From Planctomycetota bacterium (GTDB lineage: Bacteria; Planctomycetota; Phycisphaerae; Sedimentisphaerales; Anaerohalosphaeraceae), in contig JAAYQH010000014.1 in the NCBI GenBank assembly GCA_012519365.1, forward strand, positions 1 to 7,485: a DNA stretch of 7,485 bases. The letters run 5' to 3'. The number at the start of each line of letters is the position of its first letter. Positions within the stretch are counted from its first letter, which is position 1. The translations under genes and the position numbers were made by a program. This document shows, piece after piece, positions 1 to 5,901 of the stretch. The notes under the pieces are model-generated. The model ran no database searches. It was not told the DNA's origin and was given only the letters and a program-made list of their open reading frames with translations.

Positions 1-1422
1 AAGAATCCTTCACCGGCCAACGGCGCGCAGGAGGTTCCCACCGATGAGGTTATGCTGAGTTGGTACCCTGCACCCGATCCGGAGAACCCGGATGTGCCGA
101 ATCCGGCAATTACAGCCCATCGGCTATATACCAACTTTGACAATCCCGATGATCCCAACCTGTATTTTGTCGCCGAAATCCCCAATACGGGCGAGCGGGC
201 TGAGTACGGTCCCTTCACACTCGAAACCGACATAACCTACTGCTGGCGTGTTGATGAGGTGTTGCCCGATGTCAATGATATTACCGGTGTACTGTGGCGG
301 TTTGAGACCGTCAAGTCAACCCCCATCATCACAGGCCATCCGAGTTATCAGGTCGTTGAGGAAGGAGGCACTGCCTCGTTTACAGTGGAAGTTGATTCCA
401 TGTCGCCTCCCACGTTTCAATGGTATCGGTATGTCGATGGGACCAATGATATCGCCTTGACAGACAGCGAGAAGATATCCGGTTCGCAAGAACAAACCCT
501 TTATCTGAGTAACGCACAGTTGGACGATGAGGGAGGGTTCTATTGCATCGTCAGCAATTTGTCCGGCATCCCCGTTACGTCCCAAACCGCTCTTTTTGGA
601 ATCAAGCGGCGGCTGGCGTATTGGTCGTTCGAGGACAACAACCCGAACAGCGTGGTTCCAGGCAGTCCGGCGACAATCGTTTACGGCAATCCGACCTTTG
701 TGGCAGGTCCTGTCGGTAATGCGATGAACTTCCATACAGGGCTGGATATGCTCTACACCGACCCTAACGAAACGTTGTCGTATTTTGATATCTGTAACTA
801 CACAATGACGGTGGCCTGCTGGGTCAACACCACCAACGCCCGCACGTGGGTGCCTTTTGTAGCGCGACACGGCGAGTCTGGACAGGGCTGGCAGTTACGT
901 CAGGGTTCCGTGGCCGGGCGTCCAACCTTTACCACGCGAGGGACCGGCAATGACGACGGCACGCGAGGCGACCGTACAATCGCCGACGGTAATTGGCATT
1001 ATGTGGTCGGAACGTTTGACGGCACCGATCAGAAGATCAAGAAACTGTACATTGACGGCGTGCTAAGTAAAGTCTATTCGGAGGATACAGGCAAACTCCT
1101 CAGAGCGGGCGACGAAGTCAGCGGCTTGATTAACCCGACCCTACTGCCCGTCGGTATCGCCGGACGAGTGACCGGTGATCTGGAGAACATGACCATAGAG
1201 ACCTGGAATATTGCCGGGGCTAAATATGACGAAGTGGAAATCTATAACTACGTCCTGGATGCCGAGACGATTGCCCAGAACTATGCCAATATAACCGGCC
1301 AAAGTGTCTGCGTCGAACAGCCGGAGAATGATCTGGATGGCAATTGTTTTGTGGACTTGAATGATTTTGTGATATTTGCTTCGGAATGGCTCGGCGGCTC
1401 GCTGATTCAGCCGAATCTTTAA
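1..1422 (+). CDS. Secreted multidomain Fn3-like/Ig-like/LamG protein with dockerin-like end (5' part outside window)
   Basis: The reading frame is open from base 1, so the ATG at 52 is internal and the true start lies upstream; 473 residues are visible. Counting from base 1, an Fn3-like module spans about residues 2-105 (ending CWRVDEV then LWRFET). An Ig-like domain follows at about 108-200, with the core Trp in FQWYR and the F-strand Cys182, but Phe where the B-strand Cys would sit. A LamG/concanavalin-type sandwich covers about 205-430 (LAYWSFED, NWHYVVGTFDG, LYIDG, YDEVEIYN). The end carries one dockerin-like calcium loop with D444, D446, N448, D452 and D455, then FVIFASEWL. There is no catalytic signature; binding to carbohydrate or to other surface proteins is inferred from LamG and Ig folds. 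It shares its Fn3-like module with the minus-strand protein at 5902-7332. The stop is followed within 20 bases by an intrinsic terminator, so it is probably transcribed separately from the GH31 gene. Confidence 0.9.
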   Translation, partial: KNPSPANGAQEVPTDEVMLSWYPAPDPENPDVPNPAITAHRLYTNFDNPDDPNLYFVAEIPNTGERAEYGPFTLETDITYCWRVDEVLPDVNDITGVLWRFETVKSTPIITGHPSYQVVEEGGTASFTVEVDSMSPPTFQWYRYVDGTNDIALTDSEKISGSQEQTLYLSNAQLDDEGGFYCIVSNLSGIPVTSQTALFGIKRRLAYWSFEDNNPNSVVPGSPATIVYGNPTFVAGPVGNAMNFHTGLDMLYTDPNETLSYFDICNYTMTVACWVNTTNARTWVPFVARHGESGQGWQLRQGSVAGRPTFTTRGTGNDDGTRGDRTIADGNWHYVVGTFDGTDQKIKKLYIDGVLSKVYSEDTGKLLRAGDEVSGLINPTLLPVGIAGRVTGDLENMTIETWNIAGAKYDEVEIYNYVLDAETIAQNYANITGQSVCVEQPENDLDGNCFVDLNDFVIFASEWLGGSLIQPNL

Positions 1423-1438
1423 TTTGATTGAATAACCG

Positions 1439-1488
1439 GAGTCTGGCCGTTGTCAAGAGATTGACTGTCGGCCAGACTCTTCTTTTCT
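1439..1488 (+). terminator. Strong intrinsic terminator after the LamG protein gene
   Basis: An 11-bp perfect stem pairs 1439-1449 (GAGTCTGGCCG) with 1469-1479. Inside it a second 5-bp stem pairs 1452-1456 (GTCAA) with 1461-1465 and closes on a GAGA loop of the GNRA type. The T-rich stretch TTCTTTTCT follows directly at 1480-1488. It begins 17 bases after the stop codon at 1420-1422, in the expected place and orientation. It should separate this gene from the GH31 gene downstream. Confidence 0.85.
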
Positions 1489-1585
1489 GAATGCCGCCGT
1501 ACGGCAACTCGACACCATGGGGGTTGTTTTGCAGATTCGTCCCCCTCGACAAAATTGAGGGTGAGGGCAAATACTTTCAACGTTC

Positions 1586-1592
1586 GGAAGGA
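1586..1592 (+). promoter_or_regulatory. Shine-Dalgarno-like GGAAGGA that would serve a TTG start at 1597
   Basis: GGAAGGA lies four bases before an in-frame TTG at 1597, but 28 bases before the ATG at 1621. The ATG itself has only a weak TTGGA at 1608-1612. The purine run sits in the spacer of a small inverted repeat, CAACGT at 1578-1583 and ACGTTG at 1594-1599, so pairing could partly hide it. If TTG 1597 is used, the GH31 protein gains eight residues ahead of its signal peptide. I prefer the ATG because the residues after it form a textbook signal peptide, but the choice is open. Confidence 0.35.
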
Positions 1593-1620
1593 TACGTTGC
1601 CAACCGTTTGGAATAACATT

Positions 1621-4600
1621 ATGAAAGACAAGATACTGTTCAATGGAAAATGGTGGTTAATCTGTCTGGTGATGGCGGCAATCGGTTCCCTGACGCCCTC
1701 GGTTCGAGCCGACGAGGTGATCGATCAAGTTCGGGTTCAGGTGCTGTCCCCGACGTTGGTTCGAATCGAATTAGAGGGACCCAAGGGCTTTGAGGACCGC
1801 CCGACATTCCATATCACCGGCCGCAACTGGCCGGGCGCTGCGGTAACGCGTTCCTCAAGCGGCAGTTTTGAATGGATTCGAACGGCCGACTTTACTGTAA
1901 AGGTCCCTTCCAACGCGCAGTCGCTGGATGGAATCGTCATCACGGATTCCAACGATACGGTGATTTGGTCTATGCCTTCCTCAACGGGGGTAACCCTCAA
2001 ATGCAGATGGACTGAACACGGCGAGGCCTATCTGTTTGATAACGGCGATCAGCTTGGGTACGGGGCCGAGCCGGAGGATGATCGGTATTACTGGTTTTTG
2101 GAATCTGCCGAAGGCTACACGCAAATCAGAAACAAAGCAACGGGCGATTATATCCATTTGGAAAACAATCTCAGTTATGTGGAGTGCACGCCCGTTCAAT
2201 CGCACTGGCACAGCAAAGACTGGACGCTGCAGGACGCCGGGCAGGGTTACAAGCGACTGCTTTGTCGGTGGTCGGGTGCACCGGACTATATCCATATTGA
2301 AAATTTGCGGGGCTATGCCGAACACGCCCCGGCCGGCACCGATAACGGGGATTCGACCATTGATAAATGGTGGAGCGCGATGTGGCTGGTGCAGGGAGAA
2401 AGCAGTGCGTTTTTTTCAAATAATCGCTGCTGGATCCCCCACCCCTCCGAACAGACGCAAGCCTGGGCGATAGTGGATACACCCCGCTATGTGCCGGCGT
2501 TGCCTGATGAACCGTGGGGCGGCGGGTACAATGTCGCCCCGGCGGGTACCTTAAACAACGGCTGGGATCTGGAGAACGATTCACACGATGTGTATGTGTT
2601 TTTGCCGAAAGGCGATGGCCGACAGCTGCGCCGTGATTTTCTGGCCCTGACCGGTCGAACCGATATGATTCCCCTTAAGGCGTTTGGAGCCTGGGACAGT
2701 CGGTGGTATCCCTACACCCACCAGGAGGCATTGGCCAAGATCGAGACGTATCGTTCCAAGGCCATTCCCCTTGATATGTTTGTGGTAGATACCGACTGGC
2801 GAATCGGCGCCTCCCATGGATATGCGGTCAATACGGAACTCTTTGAGGATATGCCGCAATTTCTTCGTGATGCGCATGCGAAAAACGTGTGGGTGATGTT
2901 CAACGATCATCCCGAACCTCAGGGCAAGGCCCTGGAATACGTTGAAGTCAAATACCGCAACGACGGGCTGCGGAGCCTGTTTAACATGGGGCTGGATACG
3001 TGGTGGTATGATCGCAATTGGCACACTGCCATTATTCCTCCCGACAGCCTGAACAAAGAAGTGTTCGGGATGTATATTTACCGCTGGATCACGCAGGATT
3101 ATTATCCCAATCGGCGTCCTCTGATTATGGCCAATGTTGATGGGATCGATAACGGCTATTTGAATCGGCCGCCGGATATAGCTGCCCACCGTTATTCGAT
3201 ACAGTGGACCGGAGATACCACCTGCGATGACGCGTCCCTGCAGCGGGAGGTGCGGAATGCCGTCTATAACGGCGTGTTTCAGCCGTTTGCGTATACCAGC
3301 ACCGATCTGGGAGGGCATATGGGCACACCGACCACCGAACAGTACTGCCGTTGGGTGCAATTTGGTGCGCTGTCTCCGATCTTTCGTCTTCACTGTACCG
3401 CCGGCATCACCCGCGATCCGTGGGCGTTTGACGATCCTGCCGAGGATGTTGTCCGGGAGTATCTGCGTATGCGCATGCGGCTGCTGCCGGTATTTTATGC
3501 AGCCGCACGTGACAATTATGATACCGGTGAGCCGATTCTTAAACGCTGCGATCTGAATTATCCGGGGTACGCTGAGGCAGAGAGCAATTACCAATATCTC
3601 CTCGGCGATGATATTCTGGCGGCACCGGTTTTGAGCAGCTCCAAGCAAGCCGTCCCTGCTGATTGGTTAACCGATGGCACTGGTGCAGCAGGGATCAAAG
3701 GGCAGTACTATGCGAACCCCACCCTGTCCGGCAGTCCTGAGGGGGTCCGCACGGATGCCGTTGTTGATTTTAACTGGGCAGCTGGCAGCCCGGCAGAAGG
3801 CCTGCCTGCCGACGGGTTCAGTGTTCGCTGGAGCGGCACGATCACGATCCAGGCCGGCTATGATGTTAGACTGGGCCTTACTTCCGATGACGGATGCCGC
3901 TTGTGGGTAAACGACGAGCTGGTGATTGACAAGTGGATTGATCAACCGGAAACAACCTATTGGACAAGCACTGCCTATCAAAACGGTCAAACGTACGCCA
4001 TTCAAATCGAATATTATGAGGCCAGCGGGCAGGCGGTGTGTCGGCTGGTGTATGAAAACGCCGAGGATCCCGGCGTGCAAAGACAATTGTGGATTCCGCC
4101 GGGGCGATGGACAAATGTCTGGATGGGCGAGGTTATCAGCGGTCCTCAGCTGTACACCGCGTCGGTATCGTTGACTCAAATGCCGATGTTTGTCAAGGAA
4201 GGAACGATTATTCCGCTGGCTCCGGATATGGCATATACTCACGAAAAACCGTGGAATCCGATCACACTGGATATTTATCCCGGCCCGACGGGGACTGTTA
4301 CCGCGGTGTTGTATGAAGATGACGGCGTCAGCAACGATTATCAATCCGGAAAGTACCGTAAAACAATGCTGCAGGCCGCTGCAAATGATGTTGCAAAGAC
4401 GCTCTTGATTACTCTCCATCCCGCTGAGGGCGAGTTTCCGAATGCGATGGCTGACCGTGCGTGGACTGTTCGTTTACGAACGCCGGCCGGCTGGCCTGCC
4501 ACTCCCCACCGTGTAACCGTCGATGGGGTTCGCACCGATTTTGAGACAATCCGGCGGGATCAAAACGCAATGCCCTTTGCGGTAAAGGGCGCAGCGCCGG

Positions 4601-4857
4601 ATGCAGATCTCATCGAAATCCAGATTTCCTCGGCCCCGGTCAAACAGACAAGAACGATTGCAGTGGCTTATTATTCGCCAGCAGATTTCGACCAGAACAA
4701 CAATGTCGATTTGGCGGATTTGCGGGTTCTTATAAAATCGTGGCTAAAATACCCCGGCGAGCCGGCTTACGATCCGAGAGCCAATCTGGATAAGGCATCT
4801 GATGGGCTTATAAACCTTTGGGATTCAGCAGTGCTTTTTCGGGAGTGGACGGGATGA
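1621..4857 (+). CDS. Secreted GH31 family alpha-glycosidase with nested beta-trefoil and PA14 domains and C-terminal dockerin
   Basis: This is a retaining glycoside hydrolase of family GH31, 1,078 residues, longer than the usual 700-950. A signal peptide covers residues 1-30 (hydrophobic WWLICLVMAAIGSL, likely cleavage SVRA|DEV). The GH31 N-terminal sandwich starts at about 32 and is interrupted at about 124-258 by a three-repeat ricin-type beta-trefoil (YIHLENN and YIHIENLRGY repeats). The catalytic barrel spans about 352-660. It shows FVVDTDW (D390, D392), predicted nucleophile D464 in WWYDRNW, predicted acid/base D532 in WTGDT, STDLGGHMG at 559-568 and FRLH at 588-591. A PA14 domain (about 692-814, with SDDG and LWVNDELVIDKW) splits the C-terminal sandwich, which resumes at LWIPPGRWTNVW. 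A DUF5110-like part (about 877-1010) follows. A dockerin with two loops (D1022-D1033 and D1057-D1068) ends the chain. GH31 members attack alpha-linked glucosides, xylosides, galactosides and related sugars; the substrate here is not predictable from sequence. All catalytic positions look intact, so I expect an active enzyme. Confidence 0.93.
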   Translation: MKDKILFNGKWWLICLVMAAIGSLTPSVRADEVIDQVRVQVLSPTLVRIELEGPKGFEDRPTFHITGRNWPGAAVTRSSSGSFEWIRTADFTVKVPSNAQSLDGIVITDSNDTVIWSMPSSTGVTLKCRWTEHGEAYLFDNGDQLGYGAEPEDDRYYWFLESAEGYTQIRNKATGDYIHLENNLSYVECTPVQSHWHSKDWTLQDAGQGYKRLLCRWSGAPDYIHIENLRGYAEHAPAGTDNGDSTIDKWWSAMWLVQGESSAFFSNNRCWIPHPSEQTQAWAIVDTPRYVPALPDEPWGGGYNVAPAGTLNNGWDLENDSHDVYVFLPKGDGRQLRRDFLALTGRTDMIPLKAFGAWDSRWYPYTHQEALAKIETYRSKAIPLDMFVVDTDWRIGASHGYAVNTELFEDMPQFLRDAHAKNVWVMFNDHPEPQGKALEYVEVKYRNDGLRSLFNMGLDTWWYDRNWHTAIIPPDSLNKEVFGMYIYRWITQDYYPNRRPLIMANVDGIDNGYLNRPPDIAAHRYSIQWTGDTTCDDASLQREVRNAVYNGVFQPFAYTSTDLGGHMGTPTTEQYCRWVQFGALSPIFRLHCTAGITRDPWAFDDPAEDVVREYLRMRMRLLPVFYAAARDNYDTGEPILKRCDLNYPGYAEAESNYQYLLGDDILAAPVLSSSKQAVPADWLTDGTGAAGIKGQYYANPTLSGSPEGVRTDAVVDFNWAAGSPAEGLPADGFSVRWSGTITIQAGYDVRLGLTSDDGCRLWVNDELVIDKWIDQPETTYWTSTAYQNGQTYAIQIEYYEASGQAVCRLVYENAEDPGVQRQLWIPPGRWTNVWMGEVISGPQLYTASVSLTQMPMFVKEGTIIPLAPDMAYTHEKPWNPITLDIYPGPTGTVTAVLYEDDGVSNDYQSGKYRKTMLQAAANDVAKTLLITLHPAEGEFPNAMADRAWTVRLRTPAGWPATPHRVTVDGVRTDFETIRRDQNAMPFAVKGAAPDADLIEIQISSAPVKQTRTIAVAYYSPADFDQNNNVDLADLRVLIKSWLKYPGEPAYDPRANLDKASDGLINLWDSAVLFREWTG

Positions 4858-5000
4858 TCCCATTTCCCGAACAGAGCCATACGGCATATACGGCAGGACA
4901 ACCCATGGACTTCAATAAATAACGGAACACAGCACTTTCAATCCGACGAGCGAATGTCGGAATTCCACCACGGAATCCACTGAATGATAGTATTGCTAAA

Positions 5001-5030
5001 CAGGGTGGGGCCTTGTATCGCCCCACCCTG
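5001..5030. terminator. Symmetrical hairpin between convergent genes, candidate bidirectional terminator
   Basis: A perfect 11-bp GC-rich stem pairs 5001-5011 (CAGGGTGGGGC) with 5020-5030 around an 8-base loop. It lies 144 bases after the GH31 stop and 45 bases beyond the stop of the minus-strand PEP-CTERM gene. Read on the minus strand it is followed by TTTAGCAATACTATC, moderately T-rich; on the plus strand the following bases CTGGAGTTATCC are not. It therefore fits the minus-strand gene better, and may also limit read-through from the GH31 side. Confidence 0.6.
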
Positions 5031-5074
5031 CTGGAGTTATCCATTTACATCATTATCCGATAAACACAGAGCCG

Positions 5075-5815
5075 TTACAGCGAGTTGCGTTTTCTGCGGC
5101 CAAGTGCCAGGCTGCCTGCTCCGACGAAGGCCATGATCATCGATGCCGGCTCTGGTACAGGAACGAACGTTACCTCCAGAACCGGACGGAACGCTTCATC
5201 GGGGTATTCTTTGGAGCCCAGCCAAAACCCCCTCTGATCGGATTGTGTTAAGGCGGCAATAAAAGTCACATAGCCTCCGTTTTCCACTCTTGCCTGAAGG
5301 AAGTTGACCAGATCCTCGCCGGTCAGGGTAAACGTTACACCGTTAGCAACATTTTCCGAGACATTGGCCCCACGATCCGCATCCAGATTGATAACTTTGT
5401 CCAGATCGATTGGCATAGCACCACCGCTGCCGCCGACATATTCTTCACCAACATTCATGGCTGTCAGGCCAAATTCATCCCAGTCCTGAGGGGTATTGCC
5501 TTCAAGGTCGTCCAACCCAAAAATGCCGACGCGTGAGGTCACCATCGAATCGCTGCGACCCCAGGGGGCGGCGACTTTGGACAACGTCAATGTCGCGTCC
5601 TGGATAACGGCGCCTGAGCCCAAAGCCGACAGATCAAACCGATAGTACGCGAGCCTTCCGGTACCGCCCAGCAGATACAGTTCCGGCGAAGCCCCATAGT
5701 TGTCACTGCTTCCGTCTCGCAGCCAGGTATCCGCGTCGCTGCCCAGTGTCACCACCGAAGCCTGTGTCGCTGAGGCCAAAATCCCTAACACCAATACTGC
5801 CATTACCTTTTTCAT
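5075..5815 (-). CDS. DNRLRE-domain protein with PEP-CTERM sorting tail
   Basis: This is a 246-residue exported protein. A signal peptide spans residues 1-19 (MKKVMAVLVLGILASATQA, cleavage before SVV). Residues 20-217 form one DNRLRE/CBM96-like beta-sandwich: DADTWLRDGSSDNYG, LAYYRFDLSAL, IQDATLTL, VGIFGLDD, WDEF and VTFIAAL. The C-terminus is a complete PEP-CTERM signal: VPEPAS at 220-225, a short hydrophobic helix at about 226-239, then RRKR at 240-243. In known systems such tails are processed by an exosortase during export linked to exopolysaccharide; no exosortase is in this window. Related DNRLRE domains include alginate-binding modules, so glycan binding is plausible but not shown. The ATG at 5815 is preceded by GGAGG nine bases upstream. 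The gene follows a second DNRLRE gene 86 bases upstream on the same strand, separated by a hairpin. No catalytic motif was seen. Confidence 0.92.
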   Translation of the reverse strand: MKKVMAVLVLGILASATQASVVTLGSDADTWLRDGSSDNYGASPELYLLGGTGRLAYYRFDLSALGSGAVIQDATLTLSKVAAPWGRSDSMVTSRVGIFGLDDLEGNTPQDWDEFGLTAMNVGEEYVGGSGGAMPIDLDKVINLDADRGANVSENVANGVTFTLTGEDLVNFLQARVENGGYVTFIAALTQSDQRGFWLGSKEYPDEAFRPVLEVTFVPVPEPASMIMAFVGAGSLALGRRKRNSL

Positions 5816-5824
5816 CGTTTCCTA

Positions 5825-5829
5825 CCTCC
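5825..5829 (-). promoter_or_regulatory. Ribosome binding site of the PEP-CTERM gene
   Basis: On the minus strand GGAGG lies nine bases before the ATG at 5815, within the purine-rich run TGGAGGTAGGAAACG. It fixes the start at this ATG, which is also the first residue of a clean signal peptide. Confidence 0.75.
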
Positions 5830-5852
5830 ACACAAAGAACAACATATAGACA

Positions 5853-5880
5853 GCGGGCGACAACGGCGTCGCCCGCCGTT
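5853..5880. promoter_or_regulatory. Overlapping, mutually exclusive hairpins between the two DNRLRE genes
   Basis: Stem A pairs 5853-5861 (GCGGGCGAC) with 5868-5876 around a 6-base loop. Stem B pairs 5862-5868 (AACGGCG) with 5874-5880 around a 5-base loop. They share bases, so only one can form at a time. The element lies 21 bases past the stop of the upstream minus-strand gene and 37 bases before the start of the PEP-CTERM gene. On the plus strand stem A is followed by CGTTTTTGTGATTTTCT, a terminator shape, although no plus-strand gene ends here. On the minus strand the following bases (TGTCTATATGTTGTTCTTT) are only moderately T-rich. It may be a terminator, an attenuator, or a structure protecting the upstream mRNA end. 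Confidence 0.45.
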
Positions 5881-5901
5881 TTTGTGATTTTCTCAATACG
5901 C

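Noticed and set aside
316..870. Minus-strand open frame of 184 codons opposite the Ig-like and LamG domains
   Set aside because: The plus-strand reading gives well-formed Ig and LamG domains; the opposite frame has no domain features.
1496..1505. Perfect 10-base palindrome GCCGTACGGC upstream of the GH31 gene
   Set aside because: It could be an operator, but a single short palindrome with no second copy or visible promoter elements nearby is not enough to call one.
1220..1643. Two overlapping minus-strand frames across the gap before the GH31 gene
   Set aside because: They run through the intrinsic terminator and into coding sequence on the other strand, with no recognisable product.
2581..3648. 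Long open frame of 355 codons on the minus strand inside the GH31 gene
   Set aside because: It lies wholly antisense to conserved GH31 catalytic sequence, has no signal peptide or recognisable domain and no ribosome site of note. It is a codon-bias shadow.
3667..4419. Minus-strand open frame of 250 codons opposite the PA14 and C-terminal part of the GH31 gene
   Set aside because: It is antisense to clear PA14 and GH31 sequence and its translation resembles no protein family.
4942..4961. Inverted repeat TCCGAC/GTCGGA after the GH31 stop
   Set aside because: It is a six-base stem with an eight-base loop and no T run after it; too weak for a terminator call, and the hairpin at 5001-5030 is a better candidate.
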